DNA from: RGIG8497 sp045593265
GTDB lineage: Bacteria; Bacillota; Clostridia; RGIG6154
Direction of reading: 5' to 3'
NCBI GenBank assembly: GCA_045593265.1
Contig: JAZNWH010000053.1
Span: 1-29,788, forward strand
DNA length: 29,788 nucleotides
The notes under the pieces are model-generated. The model had not been told where the DNA came from and did not search any database. It saw only the letters and a program-made list of their open reading frames with translations. The position numbers and the translations under genes are program-made. This document shows positions 14,390 to 22,163 of the stretch, in pieces (positions within the stretch are counted from its first letter, which is position 1; each line of letters starts with the position of its first letter).

Positions 14390-14405
14390 TATGAATTTTA
14401 ATATG

Positions 14406-14439
14406 AAACCTCTTATACAATTGTATAGGAGGTTTTTTT
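14406..14439 (+). terminator. Terminator hairpin that contains the next gene's ribosome binding site
   Basis: Bases 14406-14420 (AAACCTCTTATACAA) pair along their whole length with 14421-14435, including one G-U, and the T-run 14433-14439 follows. The 3' arm contains AGGAGG (14427-14432), and the T-run ends exactly at the ATG at 14440 with a seven-base spacing. The same element is thus both a terminator for the upstream foldase gene and the ribosome binding site of the next gene, which is buried in the stem. Confidence 0.85.
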
Positions 14440-15219
14440 ATGAAAAGATTAACATTAATTTTATGGCTTACAACACTTATGACGGTAAGCATTGCATCTG
14501 CATCAATAATTTCACAGGCATATGAAATTACAGCAACTGCAAAGGGAATATCTCTTCCTCAGGGAAGTGAAATTGTTTATAGGGAAGAATGTGATATAAA
14601 TTCAGATGGAACTGATGAAACTGTATATGTTTATGGTGAAAACAATCAAACTGAAAAAGTTTTTGTCAACATAAATGTTGCATTAGTAACAAGCGACGGA
14701 CTTTTAAAAAGAACAAATCAGGGAAATTTGAACGGAACAGATGTTAATGTAAATATAAGCGACTATAATTCTGATGGAATTAAAGATGTGCTCGTTACAG
14801 CAAGAGAAAGTCATAAGCTTAATTGTATGCTGGCAGATTTTTCACATTCTATACCTAAAAACATTATGACGGATAAAGCTCTGGAGGGGCTTAGCATGAA
14901 ACTAAGTTTTGTTGATGATTTTAAGGTTTGGGCAGAACTTGAAAATGGTCAGAACTTCTCAATAAATGTGGCAGCTTCGGCACCTATGCTTTGCGAAAAC
15001 AAGGTTTATACATCGGAGGGAGAATATATGTCAGGGATGCCCGAGCTGCGCCCCGTTACTGAAATTGCATCTTTAGAGCACGATTTCGGCAGTAACCTTT
15101 TATTTACACAACAGCTGTACATAGGGAATACAAATAAACAACTTTGCAGTATTCAGTCTGAAATGGAATATACAGGAGATACTCTTCTTGTAAAACGAAT
15201 AGAATATTTTGTGGAATAG
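14440..15219 (+). CDS. Secreted protein with two calcium-loop (FG-GAP/VCBS-like) repeats
   Basis: The 259-residue product has an N-terminal signal sequence (about 1-27, hydrophobic LILWLTTLMTVSIASAS). Two short repeats carry DxNxDG loops, CDINSDGTDE (D52-D56) and DYNSDGIKD (D108-D112), as in FG-GAP/VCBS or dockerin-like calcium sites in beta-propeller blades. The rest is beta-rich without a family I recognise. It lies between two paralogous secreted foldases, so it may be a client of them, but that is inference from position. The ribosome binding site is inside the preceding terminator hairpin, so expression needs read-through and unfolding of that stem or another upstream start point; no clear promoter of its own was found. 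Confidence 0.75.
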   Translation: MKRLTLILWLTTLMTVSIASASIISQAYEITATAKGISLPQGSEIVYREECDINSDGTDETVYVYGENNQTEKVFVNINVALVTSDGLLKRTNQGNLNGTDVNVNISDYNSDGIKDVLVTARESHKLNCMLADFSHSIPKNIMTDKALEGLSMKLSFVDDFKVWAELENGQNFSINVAASAPMLCENKVYTSEGEYMSGMPELRPVTEIASLEHDFGSNLLFTQQLYIGNTNKQLCSIQSEMEYTGDTLLVKRIEYFVE

Positions 15220-15220
15220 C

Positions 15221-15249
15221 TTGTTTTTTATTATGATTTATGTTAAGAT
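15221..15249 (+). promoter_or_regulatory. Possible promoter of the second stalk-domain foldase
   Basis: TTGTTT (15221-15226), 17 bases, TAAGAT (15244-15249). An overlapping alternative is TTGTGG (15209-15214), 17 bases, TATGAT (15232-15237). Both are imperfect. Confidence 0.4.
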
Positions 15250-15279
15250 TATGTAAAAACAACGAACAGGAGAAAAGAA

Positions 15280-16653
15280 ATGAAAAAAATTATTTTTAGT
15301 TTAGTGTGTCTGTGTATGGCACTTTTGGTTTTTACAGCATCTGCACAGGGTGTATGGGAAAAAATTCAGGTTGATGTAAATGATGTTAATGTAACAGTTG
15401 ACGGAAAGTTTGTTTTTGCAAGAAATTTTGTCCATGAGGGAACAACTTATCTTTCACTTCGTGATATGGGAACAGTTCTTGGTTATGAAGTAGGTTGGGA
15501 TGATGAAACGAAAACAGCAAGTCTTACATCAGGAGATGTAATTGAATATAAATTTACACCGGGCGAAAAAAGTACAGAAACTATTTCTGTTTTAGTTAAT
15601 GATGTTAAAGTAGTTGTAGATGGTAAATTAATTGATGCAAGAAATCTTGTTTATAACGATACAACTTATCTATCACTCCGTGATATCGGAAATGCAACAG
15701 GCTTTGATGTGTATTGGGATGAGCCATCATTTACTGCAGTTTTAACATCACCTGGAAATGATAGAATTATCCCGAGTGAACTTACATTGAACGAAATACT
15801 TGTTGCTGAAGTTGATGGTGTGGAAATTCCTGCAATTTATTTAAATGATGCATATTTCTATGCTGTTGAAGTTGTTTCACAGGATCAGTTGTCTTCTTTC
15901 GTTAAGTATCAGGCAGACTACTATGCGTATGTATTGAAAGAATGTCAAAGACTTGGAATTACACTCAGCGAAGATGATACAAAGCTTTTTGGAGAAAGTT
16001 TTGAGGAAGTAGTTGAAATGAACGGTGGTAAAGAAGAAGTAGAAAAAATTCTTGCACAGAATAATTTCAGCTATGAACAATATGAAAAAGAGTTTAATCA
16101 GATAATGACAATGAATGCTCTTAGTGTGAAGCTTAATGAATATATCGAAGAGAATGATGATGAAATCAAGGCTCTTAAACAGGAAGCCGAAGCTAAGTAT
16201 CAGACAGAAAAAAGCAACTACACATATAAAACAGTTACAGTAAAGCATATTTTAATTCCTTTCAGCGAAGCTGAGACAAAAGAATCTACATTACAGAGAG
16301 CTACAGAAGTTTTAAATAAATTAAACCGTGGCGAACGTTTTGAGAAGCTTCTTGAAAAGAATAACAATGACCCGGGACAGACCGACGAAGGTTATGAAGT
16401 ATATGAAGGTAGTGGTTTTGTAAAGGAATTTGAAGAAGCATCATTAAAGCTTGAAAAAGGACAGACAAGCCCACTTGTTGAAACGGTGTATGGATATCAC
16501 ATTATAAAGGCTATTGATACAGCTCAGGAAGATATTACTTTAGAAGAATATATAAATAACAGCACATTTGCGGAAGAAATTAATGCAGTATATGAAAGCT
16601 TGTTTACCAATTGGCTTGAAAATGTTGAAGCAAGTTATGGTTGGATGATGTAA
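15280..16653 (+). CDS. Secreted foldase: two stalk domains plus SurA-like and PpiC (parvulin) domains, copy 2
   Basis: It has the same architecture and the same 457-residue length as the gene at 13016: signal peptide (residues 1-22, ending TASAQ), two stalk repeats, SurA_N-like helices (about 170-315) and a PpiC domain (VKHILIPF; GYHIIK). The stalk domains and the parvulin domain stay very similar to copy 1 at both protein and DNA level, while the helical middle has diverged to the point that only scattered residues match. This points to tandem duplication with change in the substrate-binding part or gene conversion of the ends. No lipobox is present. The ribosome binding site is ACAGGAG (about 15267-15272). 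It ends at a hairpin shared with the convergent VanW gene. Confidence 0.88.
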   Translation: MKKIIFSLVCLCMALLVFTASAQGVWEKIQVDVNDVNVTVDGKFVFARNFVHEGTTYLSLRDMGTVLGYEVGWDDETKTASLTSGDVIEYKFTPGEKSTETISVLVNDVKVVVDGKLIDARNLVYNDTTYLSLRDIGNATGFDVYWDEPSFTAVLTSPGNDRIIPSELTLNEILVAEVDGVEIPAIYLNDAYFYAVEVVSQDQLSSFVKYQADYYAYVLKECQRLGITLSEDDTKLFGESFEEVVEMNGGKEEVEKILAQNNFSYEQYEKEFNQIMTMNALSVKLNEYIEENDDEIKALKQEAEAKYQTEKSNYTYKTVTVKHILIPFSEAETKESTLQRATEVLNKLNRGERFEKLLEKNNNDPGQTDEGYEVYEGSGFVKEFEEASLKLEKGQTSPLVETVYGYHIIKAIDTAQEDITLEEYINNSTFAEEINAVYESLFTNWLENVEASYGWMM

Positions 16654-16669
16654 CGGTTATAAAAATAAC

Positions 16670-16708
16670 AAACCTCTCAAGTGGTATAAATGCCATTTGA
16701 GAGGTTTT
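16670..16708. terminator. Bidirectional hairpin terminator between convergent genes
   Basis: AAACCTCTCAAGTGG and the facing arm CCATTTGAGAGGTTT (with G-U pairs) form a long stem over a short loop. It is followed by TTTT on the plus strand and by a mixed U-rich stretch on the minus strand, so it can serve both the foldase and the VanW gene. Confidence 0.75.
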
Positions 16709-16727
16709 GAATTATTGAAAAATTTAC

Positions 16728-18527
16728 TTAAACACCTGTGCCGGGGTCAGCTTCCGGAGTTATGTCAGGAACAGGGGCTGATGGAGTAACTGAAGGCTGA
16801 GTCTCATCAACAACAGGGTCGGTGTTAATTACAGGTTCCTGAACATCAATATTTGTTTCAGGAGTAATAGTTTCTTCTGTTGAAGGATTATCAGTTTCAG
16901 GAGAAGTTGGTTTATCTTCTGTATTTTCAGCTGTATCTTCGGTGTTTTCTGTTTCTTCCGAAGCAGTTTCCTCTTCTTCGTTTCTCAGAATAATTTTCTT
17001 TAAAGGTATATAGTAGCTTGAGTGTATTGCTTCATTTCGTATAACTTTGCCATTCTTAGTAACAATTCTGCGACTTGCAATTGTATAACCGTCTGAGCCT
17101 GATTGTTTTACTTTTTCTACTCCTTTTTCAAGAGTTGGGTCATTTTCATACTCAACAGGGCGGGGACGTGTGGCAGTAACAGAATTTTGTATTTCAACCT
17201 TGTAATGATTTTTATCGGTACCTAAAATTGTTACTGTACAAAGACCGCCGCTTACTGAACTGACAAGCTTTATAGGATATTCTGTATTGTTTTTGAATTT
17301 GAAATCTATTGAACCCATTGCAACTGTTGCATCCTGACCCATAGGAGCATAGGAAACAGGGAAGGAGTGGTTCTTTCTTTCAACAATTTTTAAATCTGCA
17401 TAGAGTGCAGCATTATAAATGGTGGTTGAAACCTGACAGATACCACCTGCAAGGCCGTCAACAACCTGACCGTTTTCAAAAACCTTGGCATTTCTGTAGC
17501 CTTTTGCAACCGTTCTTTCTCCTACGACACCATTGTAAGAGAATACTTCGCCCGGTTGTAAAACTGTTCCGTTAACCTTGCTTGATGCAAGATACATATT
17601 GTGAGTTCTGTCAACTTCTCCCGGATTATATTTTGTTGAATAAGACGCAAGAGTATCAGAGAACATTTCTCCTGTAAGAGTGTCTTCAGTAACATCGGGA
17701 TATGTTACTGAAAGCTGCAGTCTGTATTCTTCTCCGTCTTCAATGTTTTTAAGAAGCTCTTTTGCTTTTTCTTTATCAAAGGAATAACCAACCTTGTGAG
17801 GAATAATTTTTGAGCTTGTTTCGTCAAGGTATGCGTTTTCGGGCTTGCAATAAATATCATTGTAAAGCTTATCTATATCTACGCCACTGTAATTTCTGAT
17901 AGTAGTTTTTAATTCTATAACTGCATCTTTTCCAAGCTCAACTGCTTTTATTATTTCATTACCTGCAGCTTCAATGTCAATGGCATTACCACTTTTTCCG
18001 GCTGTTATTATAAGGAAATCGTCATCTATTTTGTATTGTGTGTCAACAAACCCCTGGGGAAGCTTGCTTTGAAAGTCGGTTAAAGCACTTTCAATAGCTT
18101 CAGGATTAGTTGCAGTAACAAGAGGTAAGTTGGTTTTACCGAAATAATAACGGAAAATTCTTGTGAAAATATTTCCTTTGCCGTAATTAAATGCATTTTT
18201 TGCAGTTTCTTCAAGATTATATTCTGCAATTCTGTTGAAATCAATAACCCCAGAAGTATCAAGAGCATTTACCTTGATTTCAGGAGTGAAATTTTCAAAT
18301 TTTTCTGTAAGAATATTAAGTACTTCCTCTTGAGTTAAACCACTTACATCAACATCTGCAACAGATATATTTCGAAAAACAGTTTTGCAGGTAAAAGGGG
18401 AAATAATTAAACTCGAAAGCAGAAATACAACCACGCATATTGCTGCAATAAGCATAGTAAGTTTTTTATTCTTTTTTTTCTTGGTGCGTTTTTCGCGCAT
18501 TTTATTTACATCTATTTCCTTTGCCAT
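16728..18527 (-). CDS. VanW-family membrane-anchored wall protein with G5 domain
   Basis: The 599-residue protein has a basic cytoplasmic start (KRTKKKKNKK), one membrane helix (about 24-45), PG_binding_4-type repeats in the first half, a VanW domain (about 310-430, with PGEVFSYNGVVGERT and GGICQVSTTIYNAAL), a G5 domain (about 440-515) and an 84-residue tail rich in E, T and P that looks like a wall-spanning spacer. VanW and G5 domains are found in glycan- or peptidoglycan-associated proteins; the exact activity of VanW is not established. It is the second gene of a minus-strand operon, 13 bases after the LUD gene, translated from AAGAAAGG. A role in cell-wall maintenance is inferred, in line with the penicillin-binding protein gene on the other side. 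Confidence 0.88.
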   Translation of the reverse strand: MAKEIDVNKMREKRTKKKKNKKLTMLIAAICVVVFLLSSLIISPFTCKTVFRNISVADVDVSGLTQEEVLNILTEKFENFTPEIKVNALDTSGVIDFNRIAEYNLEETAKNAFNYGKGNIFTRIFRYYFGKTNLPLVTATNPEAIESALTDFQSKLPQGFVDTQYKIDDDFLIITAGKSGNAIDIEAAGNEIIKAVELGKDAVIELKTTIRNYSGVDIDKLYNDIYCKPENAYLDETSSKIIPHKVGYSFDKEKAKELLKNIEDGEEYRLQLSVTYPDVTEDTLTGEMFSDTLASYSTKYNPGEVDRTHNMYLASSKVNGTVLQPGEVFSYNGVVGERTVAKGYRNAKVFENGQVVDGLAGGICQVSTTIYNAALYADLKIVERKNHSFPVSYAPMGQDATVAMGSIDFKFKNNTEYPIKLVSSVSGGLCTVTILGTDKNHYKVEIQNSVTATRPRPVEYENDPTLEKGVEKVKQSGSDGYTIASRRIVTKNGKVIRNEAIHSSYYIPLKKIILRNEEEETASEETENTEDTAENTEDKPTSPETDNPSTEETITPETNIDVQEPVINTDPVVDETQPSVTPSAPVPDITPEADPGTGV

Positions 18528-18540
18528 TTTTTTGCCTTTC

Positions 18541-19191
18541 TTAATAACCTAATTTTTCATTCACAATAATTACTTTAATTCTGTCTTTTTTTGCCTGAGG
18601 TCCACAGAAAACATAATTTCTGCAAATTCTCTCTTTCGTACCGCATCCATCACATATGTATTCATTATCATTTAAGAGAGAAACACACTTCCCGTTTAAA
18701 TTACAGTATGTCTGTTTATTTAATCTTCGTGTGTTCTTTGGAGCAGCTACTGTCTTAACACGATTAATTGCAGCATCTGTGTTTTTTACTATTTTATTTT
18801 TGCCAACAATCATTATTACATTTTTCGGACCGAAAAGTATAGCTGCTACTCTGTTTGAATTTCCATCAACATTAAAAAGTTCACCATTTTCTGTAACAGC
18901 GTTACTGCTTGTAAAGTAAGCATCTGCAAAAAATGTTTTTCTGTAAATTTCTTCTGTTTCTTCAGGAGTAATGCCTTCCCGTGAACGGTCAAGAAAATTG
19001 TAATCTCCGTTTGTGATAAGATCATAAACACCACTTTGTATTACTGACATACTTCCACCCATACTGATTGTATCGCCTTTGTTTATCAGTGTTTTTACAA
19101 TTTTCACAGCTTCCTGACAGGTGTTGGCATAAAAAGCCTGCATATTGTTTTTTTCAAGATTTTTAAGTACTTTTTCTATAAGTGCATCCAT
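18541..19191 (-). CDS. LUD-domain (LutC/YkgG-like) protein
   Basis: The 216-residue product starts with helices followed by the LUD-domain signature region (TISMGGSMSVIQSG) and a late strand VAAILFGPKNVIMIVG; it has a cysteine-rich stretch near the end (CNLNGKC, CDGCGTKERIC). LUD proteins occur in lactate-utilisation complexes, but clostridial stand-alone members with this cysteine segment have no agreed function, and no LutA or LutB partner is here. It is the first gene of a two-gene operon with the VanW gene and has its own TTGACA promoter. The start at 19191 follows AAAGGGAG. The link to the wall gene behind it is unexplained. Confidence 0.82.
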   Translation of the reverse strand: MDALIEKVLKNLEKNNMQAFYANTCQEAVKIVKTLINKGDTISMGGSMSVIQSGVYDLITNGDYNFLDRSREGITPEETEEIYRKTFFADAYFTSSNAVTENGELFNVDGNSNRVAAILFGPKNVIMIVGKNKIVKNTDAAINRVKTVAAPKNTRRLNKQTYCNLNGKCVSLLNDNEYICDGCGTKERICRNYVFCGPQAKKDRIKVIIVNEKLGY

Positions 19192-19221
19192 TATTATCGC
19201 TCCCTTTAATTCACAACTTTA

Positions 19222-19251
19222 ATTTTAACACCTTTGTAATGTGTTTGTCAA
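19222..19251 (-). promoter_or_regulatory. Promoter of the LUD-VanW operon
   Basis: On the minus strand TTGACA (19246-19251) is followed after 17 or 18 bases by TTAAAA/TAAAAT (19222-19228). It is divergent from the penicillin-binding-protein promoter 20 bases away. Confidence 0.75.
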
Positions 19252-19271
19252 CTAATATACATATTTTTTGG

Positions 19272-19300
19272 TTTACTTTTAAGGAAAAATCTGTTATAAT
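19272..19300 (+). promoter_or_regulatory. Promoter of the penicillin-binding protein gene
   Basis: TTTACT (19272-19277), 17 bases, TATAAT (19295-19300). It gives a leader of about 70 bases that holds the hairpin below. Confidence 0.8.
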
Positions 19301-19308
19301 ATGTGTGC

Positions 19309-19360
19309 AATAATGAGCAGGCGTTTCGGAAAATATAAAAACGCATAATCCTGCTTATTA
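19309..19360 (+). promoter_or_regulatory. Leader hairpin upstream of the penicillin-binding protein start
   Basis: AGCAGG (19316-19321) pairs with CCTGCT (19350-19355), extended inward by CGTTT (19322-19326) with AAACG (19339-19343) across a six-base bulge, and outward by A/T pairs. No U-run follows, and the ribosome binding site GGAGG (19366-19370) is left free. It may stabilise the mRNA. Confidence 0.45.
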
Positions 19361-19377
19361 AGAATGGAGGCAGAGGT

Positions 19378-21546
19378 ATGAAAAAGATTTTGAATATACG
19401 CTTTTTCAAGCTTTTGTTACTGTGCCTGTTAATAACGGGAACGATTGGTATGGTTATAACCGGAATAGTTATTTATAGTATAGCAGTTTCTGAGGACGTT
19501 GACTATAATTCATTCAGCCTCGGACTGTCAAGTGTTATTTACTATACCGACGAAGACGGCAACAGTATAGAATATGAACAGATTACAGGAAAAGAAAATC
19601 GTTTGTGGTGCGATATAGAGGATATGCCAAAGCATTTACAGAATGCTTTTGTTGCTATCGAGGACGAACGCTTTTACTCTCATATAGGTGTAGATATAAA
19701 ACGTACTGCAAGGGCTACGATTAATTATATTTTCAAAGGAGACAGTTCCTTTGGTGGCAGTACGATAAATCAGCAGTTGGTTAAGAACATCACCGGCGAT
19801 GCAGACCGTAACCCGAAGAGAAAAGTAATTGAGATGATAAGAGCGATAGATATGGATCGAAAACTGTCTAAAGAACAGATTTTGGAGATGTATCTTAATA
19901 CAATTTACTTAAGTCAGGGTTGTAATGGTGTTAAAACTGCATGTGATAAATATTTCGGTAAGGATGTTTCCGAACTTACTCTGGCAGAATCGGCATCAAT
20001 TGCAGGAATTACTCAGTATCCTACTCTTTATGACCCTCTTTTGAATCCTGATAAGAATTTACAGAAGCAGAAAGTTATACTTAAAAAAATGCTTGAGCTG
20101 GAAATGATAAGCCAGGAAGAATATGAGGAAGCAGTAAATGAGGAACTTGTTTTTCAGAATAATGATGTTCAGGAAAATAATTATGAATCCTATTATACAG
20201 AAATGCTTATCGAAACCCTTATTGAAGATATCCAGAGAGAGCTTAAGGTAAGTAAGACAATAGCAACGAGAATGGTTTACAGTGGCGGACTTAAAATATA
20301 TTCAACCATAGACCCCAAGATACAGGATGCAGCACAGAAGATTTTTGAGAATCCCTCTGATTATATTCCATATAACAAAGATAATCCTATTCAGGCAGCT
20401 ATTTTTGTAATGGATCAGCATAATGGCCATGTTAAAGCTGTTGTGGGAGGACTTGGACAAAGGAGCGGAAGAAGAACACTTAATCGTGCTGTAAGCACTC
20501 TCAGACAGCCTGGCAGTACAATAAAGCCCCTTAGCGTATACGGACCGGGATTTGAATACGGAGTTTTCACTCCTGATACTATTTTTAGTGATGAACCTGT
20601 TACAGTAGGTAGTCATACTATTAAAAATTATTATTCAGGCTACAAGGGTCCTATTTCAGTAAGATATGCAATTCAACAATCTGTTAATACTGTAGCAGTT
20701 GAAGCATTGCAAAAAATGGGAATAAACCGTTCATATAATTTTATGAAAGATAATCTTAAATTTACAACGCTCCATGAAAATGATATGAATATTTCACCTC
20801 TCGCACTTGGTGGTCTCACAAATGGTGTTTCTGTTAAGGAAATGACTGCAGCATATGCAACTATTGCATCTAATGGTGTTTACCATACTCCAATTACTTA
20901 TGTAAAGGTAGAGGATCAGGACGGAAAGCTGATACTTGAAAACAAGGAAAAAAGCGAGAATGTTATGAAGCCTGTTGCAGCTAATACTATACTTAGTTGT
21001 TTAAGAAGTGTAACATCAGCAGGAACAGGTACTCCTGCAAACTTTTCAAGTATGCCCCTTGGTGGAAAAACAGGTACAACAGATGATGATAAGGACAGAT
21101 GGTTTATGGGCTTTTCTCCATACTATACTGCAGGTGTATGGGTAGGCTATGATCAGCCAAAGCAGATTACGGGATATGGTACAAATCCTGCTATAGTACT
21201 TTGGAAAGCTGTTATGAAGGAAGCACACAAGGATTTACCTGTAAAACAGTTTGAAATGCTTAAAGGTGTAGTACAGAAAAATGATGCACCTCCTGCTCTT
21301 GAAAAAATTAATATTTGTATAGACAGTGAAATGCTTGCAACTGAAATGTGTGAACAGGATTACAGAGGTTCCCGTGTAATAGAAGAGGAGTTTGCAGAAG
21401 GGAAAGCACCTACTGAATATTGTACGCTTCATCAGTATGTGCAAATTGATACAACAACAGGAATGATGGCAACGAGTAATTGTCCTATGAGCGCTATTGA
21501 AACGCGAGTACAGGTCGCAGACGGAGTTTATTGCGACCAGCATTAA
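19378..21546 (+). CDS. Class A penicillin-binding protein (PBP1a-like, glycosyltransferase plus transpeptidase)
   Basis: This bifunctional enzyme polymerises and cross-links peptidoglycan. After a short cytoplasmic start comes one membrane helix (about 11-36). The GT51 domain shows the catalytic EDERFYSH (Glu95), GGSTINQQL (126-134) and a later YLNTIYL segment. The transpeptidase domain shows all three motifs: S380-T-I-K383 (PGSTIKP), S435-V-N and K564-T-G. The 722-residue length is usual, with a short cysteine-containing C-terminal extension after residue 640. The start is set by GGAGG before the ATG at 19378. It is a single-gene unit with its own promoter. The palindrome at 21609-21645, followed by a T-run, may end its transcript. 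Confidence 0.95.
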   Translation: MKKILNIRFFKLLLLCLLITGTIGMVITGIVIYSIAVSEDVDYNSFSLGLSSVIYYTDEDGNSIEYEQITGKENRLWCDIEDMPKHLQNAFVAIEDERFYSHIGVDIKRTARATINYIFKGDSSFGGSTINQQLVKNITGDADRNPKRKVIEMIRAIDMDRKLSKEQILEMYLNTIYLSQGCNGVKTACDKYFGKDVSELTLAESASIAGITQYPTLYDPLLNPDKNLQKQKVILKKMLELEMISQEEYEEAVNEELVFQNNDVQENNYESYYTEMLIETLIEDIQRELKVSKTIATRMVYSGGLKIYSTIDPKIQDAAQKIFENPSDYIPYNKDNPIQAAIFVMDQHNGHVKAVVGGLGQRSGRRTLNRAVSTLRQPGSTIKPLSVYGPGFEYGVFTPDTIFSDEPVTVGSHTIKNYYSGYKGPISVRYAIQQSVNTVAVEALQKMGINRSYNFMKDNLKFTTLHENDMNISPLALGGLTNGVSVKEMTAAYATIASNGVYHTPITYVKVEDQDGKLILENKEKSENVMKPVAANTILSCLRSVTSAGTGTPANFSSMPLGGKTGTTDDDKDRWFMGFSPYYTAGVWVGYDQPKQITGYGTNPAIVLWKAVMKEAHKDLPVKQFEMLKGVVQKNDAPPALEKINICIDSEMLATEMCEQDYRGSRVIEEEFAEGKAPTEYCTLHQYVQIDTTTGMMATSNCPMSAIETRVQVADGVYCDQH

Positions 21547-21583
21547 AACTTTTGTAAAAAGTATGAAATTTACAAAATATGTG

Positions 21584-21611
21584 TTGTATTTACAGCAGTA
21601 TGTGATATAAT
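21584..21611 (+). promoter_or_regulatory. Promoter of the MarR-ABC exporter operon
   Basis: TTGTAT (21584-21589), 16 bases, TATAAT (21606-21611). The -10 box runs into the left arm of the palindrome, so a bound dimer would block RNA polymerase. Confidence 0.7.
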
Positions 21612-21649
21612 AGTTAAGTGGTTAATTGTTAACCGCTTAACTATTTTTT
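21609..21649. promoter_or_regulatory. Long palindrome: likely MarR operator and read-through terminator
   Basis: AATAGTTAAGTGGTTAA (21609-21625) and TTAACCGCTTAACTATT (21629-21645) are inverted copies with a single G-U-type mismatch around a three-base centre, followed by more T (to 21649). The predicted transcription start (about 21618) falls inside the left arm, so the hairpin cannot form fully in the operon's own RNA; it is best read as an operator. Transcripts arriving from the penicillin-binding protein gene would carry the whole stem plus U-run and could terminate. Confidence 0.7.
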
Positions 21650-21665
21650 GTTAAGGTGGTGTAGG

Positions 21666-22163
21666 ATGACAAAATTTTTTAATGCGAACAGATTACTGGG
21701 CAGAATTCATGTGCTAAGACGTATCACAGTGGGAAGTAAAATGTTAAAAATTCCTCTATATAAAGGTCAGTATGAAATTTTGGATTATGTATCCAAAAAT
21801 CCCGGGTGCAGTCAGGCTATGCTTGCAAAAGAGCTTATGATAAGTCCTGCAAGTGTCGCTCTTTCAGTAAAGAGACTGACTAAAGCTAATCTTCTTACAA
21901 AAGAAACCGATAAAAATAATTTAAGATGCAATAAGCTTTATGCTGGGAAAAATGCAGTTGAAGTTATAAACAAAAGCAGAAGTATTATGGATGAATTCGA
22001 CAGTAATGCCTTTAAAAACTTCACTGATGAAGAGCTTAAATTGTTTGAAAGCTTTGCACATCGTATAACAGAGAATATAGTCGATTCATATTTTGATGGG
22101 AAACTTCCGCCAAAGAATGAAGCGATGGCAATTATTAAAAAGATTGAGGAGGAAGAGAAATGA
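21666..22163 (+). CDS. MarR-family regulator of the adjacent ABC exporter
   Basis: The 165-residue protein has the MarR winged helix: LYKGQYEILDYVSKNPGC, the recognition region ISPASVALSVKRL, and a wing with KETDKNNLRC, followed by dimerisation helices. Such proteins repress exporter genes and release DNA on binding small toxic molecules. The start is the ATG at 21666 after AAGGTGGTG; the in-frame TTG at 21648 lies inside the upstream T-run and is unlikely. Its stop overlaps the exporter start (ATGA at 22160-22163), so translation is coupled. The palindrome at 21609-21645 is its likely binding site. The inducer may be a drug, bile compound or peptide; that is not visible. Confidence 0.9.
   Translation: MTKFFNANRLLGRIHVLRRITVGSKMLKIPLYKGQYEILDYVSKNPGCSQAMLAKELMISPASVALSVKRLTKANLLTKETDKNNLRCNKLYAGKNAVEVINKSRSIMDEFDSNAFKNFTDEELKLFESFAHRITENIVDSYFDGKLPPKNEAMAIIKKIEEEEK

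Noticed and set aside
21550..21577. AT-only inverted repeat (TTTTGTAAA/TTTACAAAA) as the penicillin-binding protein terminator
   Set aside because: The stem has a single G-C pair and no U-run after it, so it is unlikely to terminate transcription.
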